Below are positions 37,401 through 47,199 of a stretch of 64,000 bases of DNA, one piece after another (within the stretch, counting starts at the first letter, position 1; every line of letters begins with the position of its first letter). Source of the stretch: Leptoclinus maculatus. Lineage: Eukaryota; Chordata; Actinopteri; Perciformes; Stichaeidae. A model generated the notes under the pieces. It was not told where the DNA came from, did not search any database, and saw nothing but the letters and a program-made list of their open reading frames with translations. The translations under genes were made by a program, and so were the position numbers. Where the stretch lies: positions 11,934,680-11,998,679 of the forward strand of contig JAVDOI010000007.1 in the NCBI GenBank assembly GCA_032191485.1. Direction: 5' to 3'.

Positions 37401-40400
37401 CCAGTCACCACAGAAAGGTCTACCCTCTCCCCAGACAATGTAGATATTCTCATCTTTTTGAAAATAATGTCACAGTAATGGTGAACATTATTGTGTATTT
37501 GAATGACATAACCTGACAGGAAGTAAACACAGACCCAAGTTGTTGCCGAGCAGTTCAGTTCAGTTGAAACAGTGTAAGCTAGCTCACTGGCTGTTTCTTT
37601 CTTTCAATATTGATCAAAGGACGAGGGCATCAACATACCACATGTTGCACTTAAAATTAACAGAATTGAATATTCTTGAATGTTTTATTTATTTGTATTC
37701 ATTTATTTCATCATATCTTCAATATTTTAGTTTTTATGTAAGACTATAGCCCAAAGTTCTTTGCTTTCAGTGTTCTTGGAAGTTCTTTAATTAATAAATG
37801 GAAAGCAAAGTTATATTTGTCTCCTCCCCTTTTCTTTGTTGATCCGAAAAATGATCCGAACCGTGACTCAAGAACCGTGATCCGAACTGAACCGTGAGGT
37901 TTGTGATCCGTTGCACCCCTAGTAGTAACACTACTGCAGATGTAAAAACAAAAGCAGTTCACTTACCAAAAGCTGATGTTCACTTCAAGACAAAGTCCAT
38001 CCTCCTTTCTTTGTTAACAAAGTCCGTAATTCCCAAATCTATTTCTCCTCCTCCTTCAGCCATTAAGTGTTAAAAAAAACAAAGCTACTCCAAGCAAAAA
38101 CATTCATAACTTCTCTTACATATGTTTCAACCTGAACTCTTAGGGGCCGTCCAGAGTTTTCAACATTTTCACGGTCGTACAAAGTGTACGACGGGGGGAG
38201 GGGGGGTGTCAGTCATGTACGACTTTAAAGTTTCGTAAAATGACGATATTTTTCAGTGAACGGAACTTGATTTTTTTTTTTTTAGAATTGAAGATCTCGG
38301 GCTCAAGCGAACAACGCCGCGTTGTCCATGAAAACAGCCTGTCTAATGTCTATTTGAGTTGCGCTAACTTGTGTTAGTGTGTGTGGGGGACGGTGAAGGG
38401 GCTGGTTTGAAATTGTGCCTAGCATTGTACATTTGCCTCCGTGTACACATGAATGGTACTGGTACTGGTAATGCTATGTAAAAAATGTTATACATAGCAT
38501 TACCAGTTTTGCAGCCACCATGGATTCTCTAATATGTTTGAAAGGGGACGGTGAGGGATGTTCAGTTTGTTGCAGTCTGCAACCTCACTGCTATCCTCCA
38601 ATTCTTTCAAATGCACTTATGAATGTTTGTTTTTGTTTTGTAGCTAATATCTTCATCTGGTCACTTTCTCCTAACTTCTGAGCTGCAACCAAGAGATGTG
38701 GCTTCCTCACCTGAAGGCAGTGTTTATGTACTCGATTCAGATCTGGAAGATCTTGGAGAAGATGGGCCAGTTAGAGAGACAGGTTTTGACAAAGACATGG
38801 ACTCAGTGCTAATGTCAGCAGGTACAACAACGAAGGCTGAAGCACACAACTTGATGATTTATTAAAACTCATAAATACTCTGTTTGGCAAAGAGGTGCTA
38901 CCAAGATCAAAATATTTGTTCAACAAGGTCTTTCAAAACAACTCAGACAGTGTGGAGTTTCACTACTACTGCAAAACCTGTAAAGTATATATTGGCACAA
39001 AGGGAGACATAAAAGACAAAAACATTGCACGGTGTTCAATTTGTAGTACTCCTATTGAAATTGATTCCATGAACCGTTCAAGTTTTTTTATCAACATACC
39101 AATTACACCTTAAATTCAGACACTTTTAGAAACTCCTCAGATTCAAAACAACATGAGCTACAGACACCAAAGGCCACAAAATGATCATGTGATCTCTGAC
39201 ATATATGATGGCGAAAAGTATCAAAACCAGGTGGAATTCTGTCAGATCCAAACAATTTGTCGTTTAATTTCAATTCTGATGGCTCATCTGTGTTCAAGTC
39301 TTCCAGATTTTCAATATGGCCAATACAGCTGCATTTAAACGAGCTTCCTCCCAAAATGAGATTTAACAATGTAGTACTTGCAGGTCTTTGGTTTGGTGCT
39401 CAAGAGCCTGTCATGTCCATTTTTCTCAGACGTTTTGTTGAACAGGTCAAAACACTGGCATCCAAAAGTGTGTCCTGGAGACAAAATGGAAACTGTGTAA
39501 ATAGTAAAGTTGTTGGACTATGTTGTTGTGTAGATTCAAAGGCAAGACCAACCATGCAAAACACAACACAGTTTAATGGGTACTTTGGTTGTGGTTTCTG
39601 TTTACATCCTGGTACTCTTGCAGAGAAAACAGTGAAGTATACTGTGACTGCCACTGAATATCCTGACAGAGAAGCAAAACAAGTGCTGGCAGATATGGAG
39701 CAGGCTGTAGCACAAAACAAAAGTGTCAGAGGAGTGAAAGGTCCATCACCACTCATCAACATGCCTTATTTTGATATAGTGTGGGGCTTTGTTCCAGACT
39801 ATATGCATGCTGTGTTACTTGGTGTCATCAGACAACTCACAGAGCTTCTTCTAAACAACAGTGAGCAACCCTACTACATTGGGAATGGCACCACTATGAG
39901 GGTGCTAGAAAACAGAATGAAGGACATAAAGCCACCACACCTGATAACTCGACTACCCAGACCTCTTGCAGAGCTCAGGCTCTGGAAAGCCTCACAGTGG
40001 CGAACATGGCTCCTGTTTTACAGCTTGCCTGTCCTGAATGGTGTACTTCAGCCATGCTATCTGAAGCACCTAGGCCTTCTGGTGTCAGCAGTATATCTTC
40101 TTTTGAAAGAGAATGTCACCTTCCAAGACATAAACAATGCAGATAACATGCTGTTTGAGTTTGTTGCAAGGTTTCAGTTGCTGTACGGAGAAGTGTCAAT
40201 GACATTTAATGTACATCTGTTAACTCACCTTGCAAAGTCTGTGAAATTGTGGGGGCCACTCTGGGCACACTCAGCATTTGTGTTTGAAAATGAAAATGGT
40301 GGGCTGTTGAAACTGGTTCATGGAACTGGAAGTGTGTAGCTCTACAGATTGTAGACAAGCACAAGATGAAATGGTAGTGCACAAGAGAATGGTGCATAAA

Positions 40401-42623
40401 GGACTGGTGTATACCGGCAAAAGCTATACCCTCAGTAAGAGACGCAGGGACTGTTTTGCAAAGCTCAGCGATGGTGTTTATGGGGAAATTCAGAATATCA
40501 TATCCCTTCCTTCAGAAAGAGGTACAGAAATTGCTGTATTGTTCAAAAAGCGTCATACACATACCTCCTTTCCTTTATCACAAGGTTATGGGTTTGTGTC
40601 ACATATCAGACTCGTTAGTGGAGGATTTTTTTCTCCAGTGTGTCCGATTCCAGTTGACAGGTTAGAGCAGAAATGCATGATTTTAAAAATAAGTGATCAG
40701 ATGTACATTTGTGACTTTCCAAATTCACATGAGAGAGACTAGTCTGACTAGACTGAATCAAAGATGGTCATTCTAGCTTGCATTTATTTTGAGTTAGCTG
40801 ATTAGACTTTATCTCAGGTAGAGTTTAGGCTTAGTTATGCTGGGATGTACAGATGTGGAGAAATGTGTTTGTACCTGTGCTGTCCTTGTTGTACTGTACT
40901 GTACTGTATATCATTTGACAGCCAGATAAACGCCATCCAAACATCAAAACTCTGAAGACTGTCTGCTTCTTGAAGGGTGAAACTAAAAACATAATCAATT
41001 CTCTGCTTGCTTTAACATGTACAGATGCATGCAATGTAGATACATGAACTCAATCTCTAACATGAATTAAGGTTTTACAGGCTTTATGTATTAATTGTGA
41101 TTTTAACTTTAAACATAATTTATTGCATCAAACTTTTAATATTTATTCAGTCATCGGTTTGTTTATCTATTTGTAACTTTCATGAACTCTCACTGGCCTA
41201 AGAACAGTGCGGTCATTAGCAACAGTAATTCAGCAAACTTCTATCATAAACTTCAGAAAACGTAATATTGTCAAAAAATAATGCAGTGTTATATATGCAT
41301 ATATCTTATGCAGTTATAGATAAGAACAAAACAAGACAATACATACCCACGATGCCACCATGAGGCATATGATGTGTACAGATAGCGCTGGATTAATCCG
41401 ATACAAAAAATATAACCTCTGCTTCCATACTTCCTAATTACTGATCACTACTGACATCCTCTAATTCTTAAAGTGATAACAGCAAACTACAGGAACCCCT
41501 TTAGAAAACACACAAGATTTCTAATGCACTAATTTAACTGTAACAGAACAGTACCGTTCCACAAAAAATAAGAATTTACAATTTCTCTGAAATTACTTGA
41601 AAATGAACCAGTATCCATTATTGTTTCTTCCATACATTTTCAAAATCAGACTTTGCTTTTGATTTTGTATTCGTTTGAATATATTAAATAATGAAGGAAA
41701 ATGGCAATGACAAAATTGATGATTTGCACAATATGAGTAGAATATTGCCATGATCACTATATTATTTTTATATCATAATAATAGTAGTAACATTTGTGTG
41801 AGCTAAATGACATGGCATGCCCCTAATTACAAGATTGAAGTCATGATACTAATGAAAGAAAACAATATCAGCTTCACCAGCAAGGCCACCCTGGTGGACC
41901 AGCTTCATTAATGAGTTCTTGCTGGTGGACCAGCATCATTAATGAGTTATTGCTGGTGGACCAGCTTCATTAATGAGTTATTGCTGGTGGACCAGCTTCA
42001 TTAATGAGTTATTGCTGGTGGACCAGCTTCATCATACTGGTCCACCAGCATAAACCAGCACCGAACCAGCATAGAAAGTATGCTGGTCTATGCTGTTTTT
42101 TTTTAGCAGGGCGCGGTGTTCAAAGATTGCAAAGATCACGACATTACTTTTTCTCCTCGTCTCACTCCAACCTGAGAAACAACGGCTGGCCAGTTGGACC
42201 CTCCCCCCCAAAAGAAAAATCCTCTACGGATCTACACGATTCACGTGGATGATATATTTTGATTCAAAACGGCGAATTTCGCTGAAAAGCGACACGTTTG
42301 CAAGTATGAAATCAGGAGAAGAAGAAAAAGATGAATTGCAACAAGAGTCTCACTCCAAACTACATTAAAAGTTATCAGCCGGAGCATGAACAGTGTTTGA
42401 GAACTGAGAGAAGAAATAAAGTGAACCCACGTGCTCTTTGTATCCGGACTTCTGGGTTGAAAACAGCGTCCAGAAGTTCCCGTTGTAGCTTGTTCTGCTC
42501 TTTTGAACGAGAGAGTTCCTCCTCGTACTCTGCTATCGTTCTTTCAAACAGACCAAATATCTCTTCATCAGCCGCAGTTAGTCGCTGGTTGACTAAAGAT
42601 CTCAGCATTTCTACTTTAGACAT
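34463..42623 (-). CDS. C2H2 zinc-finger protein, copy 1 (8 fingers, two exons)
   Basis: Minus-strand gene with exon 1 at 42431-42623 (64 codons plus one base, donor GTGGGT) and exon 2 at 34463-35622 (acceptor CCTGCAG). They join in frame to 450 codons. Exon 1 gives a helical, charged module (MSKVEML to VRIQRA). Exon 2 begins VQQLLVVKEEVPSEQQE and continues as an acidic spacer with SUMO-site-like VKEE, IKEE and VKSE. It ends in eight C2H2 fingers with TGEKP-type linkers. Fingers 5 and 6 are identical. The product is expected to be a nuclear DNA-binding regulator, probably repressive; targets are unknown. The roughly 6.8 kb intron contains several transposons. Joining the exons is inferred from phase and from the same pairing in copies 2 and 3. 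A minus-strand AATAAA lies at 34197-34202. Confidence 0.85.
35723..36265. other. Spacer in zinc-finger copy 1 intron, shared with unit 3
   Basis: The sequence after the zinc-finger exon (35723-36055) matches 57103-57410 of unit 3 closely. From about 36057 to 36265 it is unmatched elsewhere in the window, and at 36266 it meets a second partial copy of the block. It contains a G-rich run near 35930. No gene seen. Confidence 0.6.
36266..38141. repeat. Second partial copy of the duplicated block with truncated hAT element
   Basis: The sequence CATTTTAGAATTGA and the following 55 bases repeat what lies at 35665-35722. Here the AATAGAACC site is filled by the same hAT-type element seen at 55782-57094 (starting CAGTGGCGGGCCGTG at 36325). 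Similarity to unit 3 runs on to about 38141 and stops abruptly where the Tnp2-type element begins. The right end of the hAT element is missing. This looks like a fragment of a further unit copied after the hAT insertion. Confidence 0.7.
36868..37921 (+). pseudogene. Nested hAT/ZBED transposon remnant
   Basis: This segment is absent from the matching place in unit 3 (near 56325). It begins with CCCCTCACGGTTCGGATCAC and ends with TGATCCGTTGCACCCCTAG, so the ends are imperfectly inverted, with the left terminus damaged. At about 36950-37010 a frame reads like a BED zinc finger (SFKSQVWEHFVF). At 37150-37260 another reads MLEPRYEIHSRTHFSLK, typical of hAT transposases of the ZBED4 kind. Stops and frame changes show it is dead, and most of the catalytic domain is missing. 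Confidence 0.65.
38142..40742 (+). pseudogene. Tnp2-like (EnSpm/CACTA-type) transposase, broken
   Basis: The coding remnant starts near 38650. It includes a Cys-rich zinc-binding part (YYCKTCKVYIG... RCSICSTPIE), DIYDGEKY, DPNNLSFNFNSDG, LPPKMRFNNVVLAGLWFG, a GCGFCLHPG knuckle and DYMHAVLLGVIRQLTEL. These are the block order of Tnp2-type transposases. Lesions are an in-frame stop at 39111, a frameshift near 39230 and further frame changes near 40316-40340. The tail (KRRRDCFAKLSDGVYGEI...) is open at about 40380-40742. The left border at 38142 is set where similarity to unit 3 stops. I could not find the right end or matching inverted ends. It could also be a decayed domesticated gene, but the lesions argue against present function. 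Confidence 0.65.
38465..38506. repeat. Perfect 16-base inverted repeat (hairpin)
   Basis: CTGGTAATGCTATGTA at 38465-38480 and its exact complement at 38491-38506, separated by 10 bases. It lies in the 5' part of the Tnp2-type element, where subterminal structure would be plausible. Confidence 0.75.
40743..41890. other. Non-coding A/T-rich stretch in zinc-finger copy 1 intron
   Basis: Sequence after the Tnp2-type remnant. It probably includes the 3' part of that element, but I found no terminus and no recognisable gene. It has no counterpart in units 2 or 3. Confidence 0.5.
41891..42033. repeat. 31-bp minisatellite, about 4.6 copies
   Basis: Unit CTGGTGGACCAGCTTCATTA plus 11 more bases, starting at 41891, 41922, 41953, 41984 and 42015. 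Copies differ by only one or two bases. Each unit contains the short palindrome CTGGTGGACCAG. Confidence 0.9.
42034..42112. mobile_element. Possible terminus of a small DNA transposon next to the minisatellite
   Basis: CTGGTCCACCAGCATAAACC, then ACCAGCATAGAAAGTATGCT and finally CTATGCTG, a T-run and AGCAGGG. This palindromic CCAGCAT-rich end resembles short non-autonomous fish elements. The matching left end is not visible; the minisatellite seems to have expanded from it. Confidence 0.35.
42431..42623 (-). CDS. N-terminal exon of zinc-finger copy 1
   Basis: Begins at the ATG of MSKVEML and ends at a C|GTGGGT donor. An upstream in-frame ATG at 42674 would add 17 residues (MFLTEFVWRKSF...). 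I prefer the inner Met because, as I recall, the family usually starts there. The protein sequence is the same in the exons at 46837-47029 and 62654-62846. Confidence 0.8.
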
Positions 42624-42796
42624 TTTCACTAAACCACAGAAACTTTTCCTCCAGACGAACTCCGTTAAAAACACCGTTTACTCTCATTAAACTCTGACTA
42701 GTGCTGTGTTGGTCACTTCCGTCCCCGTCGGTCTGTTTCCAGGTAGCATGCTAAGCTAACGCCAATAGCTTTATAAGCTACCAGGAGATGAGTCCT

Positions 42797-43035
42797 CTTC
42801 TTCTTCTTCTTCTTCTTTCAGTTTATTGGCGGATTACAAACCAACGTTTAAAGCGCCACCTACTGGACCGGAGTGTGTAACATCATGACTTTATGACAGT
42901 TATAATTTAAACACAATAATAATGTTATTTATGAATGAAATATAAAATAAAGCCCTTTTAAGCTGAACTTGTTTGTCCCCTGTCTCTAACAGTCCTTTGA
43001 TGCTCCACTCCCTTCCTGTATCTTGTACCTTCTTG
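42797..43035 (-). mobile_element. RNase H-type LINE, 3' end only (unit 1)
   Basis: Matches the 3' ends of the LINE fragments at 47200-48240 and 63015-64000 and ends, in minus orientation, with the same GAA-repeat tail (CTTCTTCTT on the plus strand). Only the last 200-odd bases remain; an internal loss joins it to the following block near 43030. The tail lies about 175 bases upstream of the zinc-finger start codon. Confidence 0.75.
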
Positions 43036-43039
43036 GTCT

Positions 43040-43776
43040 CAGCTGAAAGAATAAGAATACATCTAAGTAAAACATTAACTTAACGTGAATACACGTGTTA
43101 TTATAGTCAGATATATCGCGTTATAGATGAAGCAGTGACATTATAAATAGGTTAATTTACAGAATGACACAGTTAGTGATTTCTTGCTAGCTGTCCTTCC
43201 TGCATTTGTCAGTTTAAACTGCGTTACTTTCAGCCTGAATTATGTTCATGTTCTTGATGTTGGCCTCAAAGTGCACCAGACTGATGCATTTAACTTTAAA
43301 ATGTACAACATTTTCTTCCAGCTGAGCGTGCCCCCGGCCCCCTCTAGAAAACCAACACTAAGTACAAAATAAAAACTTAATTAGCCTACTGGATCAAGCT
43401 AAAGACAGAACCAAATCTGAGCGTGGACTCAATGAGCGATGCTCTCAAATTGAAAGAACACGCTCTTGGATAAAGATAGGATGAAAGCTCCATCGTTCCT
43501 CCCCTGTGTGATGTGCCAAGTCAAATATATTTTATACATTTTGTATAAAACCGTTATCACAAACAGAACCACTATGTCTCTTATATGATTAACAGTGCCA
43601 TTGATGAATATATAATTCCTTCATCTGATGAGTGTACTTCCCATAATAAATTAATCCAGGTATAACCGTATAACCTGAAACCAAGACTGTGATGGCGTCT
43701 GTGCAAATTTACAATATGTGATTTCACATTTGATAAAGAGTCTCTTTAGCATCATAAAAACAGTTCACATTCGTTT
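43040..43776. repeat. Tail of unit 1, shared with unit 2
   Basis: Closely matches 48969-49705 of unit 2. It contains the extreme end of the gene fragment described at 49656-50026 (GCATCATAAAAACAGTTCAC) and then jumps at about 43770 into the start of unit 2. No intact gene. Confidence 0.75.
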
Positions 43777-44456
43777 CATGGTTACCTAAAGTTGAGCTGT
43801 TAAAAGTGCTCATACACATGAACAAGAGGCCTGGGGAGCACAATGATTAGGATAAGATGATGGTAGGATCAAGAAAACCCACCGGAAATCTAAAAAAGTA
43901 TCGACAAGTCGTGAACAGATTCAGGAATGTGTCAGCCTGTTAAACATCTGGAAGGAACTATAGATCGAGATAAGGATGTTGTTGGTTTGTGACTCCAAAG
44001 AATGTGTAGATTGCTTTTTCTAAGGACCTTTTTATGAGTTTGTGTCAGACAAGATGACAATTTTACACCAGTAATGGCAGCAGCAAAGAGTGCGAACTGC
44101 CAAGTAAGATGAACTATTGAGTCACACTCCAGTCACAGATGGATTTAATCCTGACAAAGTGTGCTATGTAAAACTGTATGAACCAGTGAAATACACAAAC
44201 CTTTGTTTTTATTGATGAAATCATTTAAATACAATATACTGTGCACAGATGCAGGTAAAACCATCATCTTAAACTTACATTACCATCAAATCAATCATCA
44301 GAACTATTTCAAACTGTACAGTTGGCGCTCATTCAGTGCATAACTTTTCGTATTGAAATCAGTGTAGTTGAACCACGGTTAATCATGTGTAACTTCAGAG
44401 GTGACTCGTGCTGAAAGCTTTTATCACAAACGGAAACTTTACTGCAACCAGAACAG

Positions 44457-47029
44457 CTAAAGGGGATTGTTTCCTGTGTGGGTTCTCATGTGTCCCTGTA
44501 AATGTGAACGCTGGTTAAAAGATTTCTTGCAGACTGAGCAGCTGAAAGGTTTCTCTACTGTGTGGATTCTCATGTGCTTCTGTAAAGTTGAACACTGGTT
44601 AAAAGATTTCTTGCAGACTGAGCAGCTGAAAGGTTTCTCTCCTGTGTGGATTCTCATGTGCACCTGTAAATATGAAGAATGGTTAAAAGATTTCTTACAG
44701 ACTGAGCAGCTGAAAGGTTTCTCTCCTGTGTGGATTCTCATGTGCACCTGTAAATTTGAAGAATGGTTAAAAGATTTCTTGCAGACTGAGCAGCTGAAAG
44801 GTTTCTCTACTGTGTGGATTCTCATGTGCACCTGTAAATATGAAGAATGGTTAAAAGATTTCTTGCAAACGGAGCAGCTGAAAGGTTTCTCTCCTGTGTG
44901 GGTTCTCATGTGTCTCTTCAGACTTAGACTCTTGCCAAATGTTTTCTCACACTCAGCGCATCTAAAAAGTTTCTCACCAGCGCTACATCTTGAATCACTG
45001 ACAAGGACTTCATCAGGTTTCAAATAGTTTAAACCTGACTGAGGTTCTCTGGTCTCCTTCCTATCACCACTGTCATCAGTGTCAGAAGAGTCTCCAGTCT
45101 TCTCATCAGTATCTGGTTCTTGATGTCTATCTGGATCCAAGTTCCTGTCTGGTTCTGGTCCTCCACAGTACTCTCCATCAGCTTCTGTTTCCATCTGTTC
45201 AGTTTGTCTTTGATGAAGCTGTGAGGACTGAGTTTCCTCTTCTTCACTCTTCACAGGAGTGAATGAGAACTTGACATCAGCCTCCTCCAGACCTTGAAGC
45301 TGCTCTCCTTCCTGACTGGTGCAGAGTTCCTCCTGTTCTTCTTTAATGTGTGAGGGCTCTGGGTCCTCCTGGTCCAGACTGGAGCTCCTCTCCTGCTGCT
45401 CAGAGGGAACCTCTTCTTTAACCACCAACAGCTGCTGGACGTCTGCAGGAAAACAGTAAACACACACAGAGGCGTTACAAAGACATTTTAGAATTGAACA
45501 AATAGTCTCCTGTACATACACTTCCAGAGTATCAATAGAACCAGATAATACAATAATGTAATCAACGTATGTGACCATGATCATATGAACATATACTCTG
45601 AGAACAACATTAAGTGTTAAGACATTTACTTTAAGTTAAAAAAGTAATTTATTATTGAGTTATTAATCAGTATTTCAGCTCTAGTTGAGCAGCTGGCTAG
45701 TTAGCTTTTTTTTTCCATCAATATTATTCTTATTATTAACCTTTATTTAGACAAAATCCATTGAGACAGAGGTCTCATTTTCAAAAGTTTTAGTCATATA
45801 AAAGCAAAGATAGCAAGAGTAGTGAGAACCATCGCCTATACAAAATAAAGTGATTAGTTTTCATTGAACCCTGTTACTGTATGGCTTAATATTAACTTCC
45901 ACTGTTAATGTAAAGCTGTTAGAATTGTAGCCTATCTTCTATTTACAATTAATATGCATTCAATCCAGTTCAATTATCTAAATTAAAATGATAATCTACT
46001 CTGGCTAATAATAGCTGTGATTTAACTGCACGTTGGGACTGTTGGTACACTGGCTGTGGTCATCACAGTGAACAGTGTCTGGCAGTGTGATGAGAGGGCA
46101 TGTGAGCCCTTGTTGCTGTAGTTCATCTCATTGGAGCAGAGGCTGCATTTAGCATTCCCTGCCTTATCAATGTATTTAAAACACTGTGACAGCGGGAATC
46201 TGTACTCACGTCTGTTTAGACCTCCACCTTTATCCAGGCCCAGCTCCACTCACATCTCAGCCCTGCGTCAAGCTGCGCTACACAAACAGCCTCCTCTTCC
46301 TGAAGCTCTTTGACCACATCATCTCATCAGTATCTGGGCCTCATGTTTCGTGGTGTCATTCTACTTTGAGTTAAAAATACCAACCTGCAACCAGATCCGC
46401 CGGTGTTCCGGTTTAAAGTGAATGGGTGACCGCGTAGTTGCATGTTTCATCACGTTACGTTTTTTCCTCCTAAATCGCGATAATGACGAACATTAACAGT
46501 CGACAAAGATGCGCATTCAGTGGACGTTAACTTAACCCAGCAAGTCTGAACGGTAACGGAACACGATGTAACTTAAGCTTTAACGGAGGGAAATGAAGAC
46601 GGTGTAGACATCTTAACGCTGATTGGCCAAGACTCGACACATCAAAGATGTTTTATTGCGAAGATCACGACATCACCTTTTCTCCTCGTCTCACTCCAAT
46701 CTGAGAAACGCTGGCTGGACAGTTGACCAAGAAAAAGATGAATTGCAACAGAGTCTCACTCCAAACTACATTAAAAGTTATCAGTCGGAGCATGAACAGT
46801 GTTTGAGAACTGAGAGAAGAAATAAAGTGAACCCACGTGCTCTTTGTATCCGGACTTCCGGGTTGAAAACAGCATCCAGTAGTTCCCGTTGTAGCTTGTT
46901 CTGCTCTTTTGAGCGAGAGAGTTCCTCCTCGTACTCTGCTATCGTTCTTTCAAACAGACCAAATATCTCTTCATCAGCCGCAGTTAGTCGCTGGTTGACT
47001 AAAGATCTCAGCATTTCTACTTTAGACAT
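44457..47029 (-). CDS. C2H2 zinc-finger protein, copy 2 (6 fingers, two exons)
   Basis: Exon 1 is 46837-47029 and exon 2 is 44457-45442, joining in frame to 392 codons. The order is the same as in copy 1: the MSKVEML module, the acidic spacer with VKEE/IKEE/VKSE motifs, then fingers. The six-finger array is distinct: fingers 2-4 are near copies (NHSSYLQVH, NHSSNLQVH, NHSSYLQVH) and two linkers read TVEKP instead of TGEKP. The first finger is CAECEKTFGKSLSLKRH. The intron is the shortest of the three, about 1.4 kb, making this the most compact and probably least disturbed copy. No lesion seen. A minus-strand AATAAA lies at 44208-44213. DNA target unknown; nuclear regulator by family. Confidence 0.88.
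45640..45870. repeat. A/T-rich repeat shared by units 2 and 3
   Basis: The stretch with CTCTAGTTGA, AACCTTTATTTAGACAAAAT, CCATTGAGA and GGTCTCATTTTCAAAA is also at about 57410-57605. The TTTATTTAGACAAAATCC.. CCATTGAGA word pattern resembles a widespread fish repeat. It is intronic in the zinc-finger genes. Confidence 0.5.
46022..46250 (-). pseudogene. BED-type zinc finger fragment of a hAT transposase (unit 2)
   Basis: The minus strand reads YRFPLSQCFKYIDKAGNAKC followed by SLCSNEMNYSNKGSHALSSH, with the CxxC...H spacing of BED fingers found at the start of hAT transposases. The frame ends soon after and no catalytic part follows. The same fragment, also minus, is in unit 3 (57710-57990), so it predates the split of these units. 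Confidence 0.6.
46837..47029 (-). CDS. N-terminal exon of zinc-finger copy 2
   Basis: Same 64-residue module, phase and GTGGGT donor as in copies 1 and 3. An in-frame upstream ATG at 47080 also exists. Confidence 0.8.
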
Positions 47030-47199
47030 TTTCACTAAACCACATAAACTGTTCCTCCAGACGAACTCCGTTAAAAACACCGTTTACGCTCATTAAACTC
47101 TGACTAGCGCTGTGTTGGTCACTTCCGCCCCCGTCGGTCTGTTTCCAGGTAGCATGCTAAGCTAACTTCAATAGCTTTATAGGCTACCACGAGATGAGT

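Larger units (their letters stand above)
32610..43776. repeat. Segmental duplication unit 1
   Basis: First of three related blocks. It shares with unit 3 the end of uqcrfs1 intron 1, exon 2 and the downstream spacer (32.61-33.76 kb). It shares with both other units the zinc-finger terminal exon (34463-35622), the N-terminal exon (42431-42623), the LINE 3' end (42797-43035) and, with unit 2, the tail at 43040-43770. The part between 36.0 and 42.1 kb has been replaced by transposon debris and a second partial copy of the block. Confidence 0.85.

Noticed and set aside
42331..42690. Plus-strand 119-codon frame over the N-terminal zinc-finger exon (also at 46623-47096 and 62536-62913)
   Set aside because: Antisense of the MSKVEML exon, which has the correct donor and phase on the minus strand.
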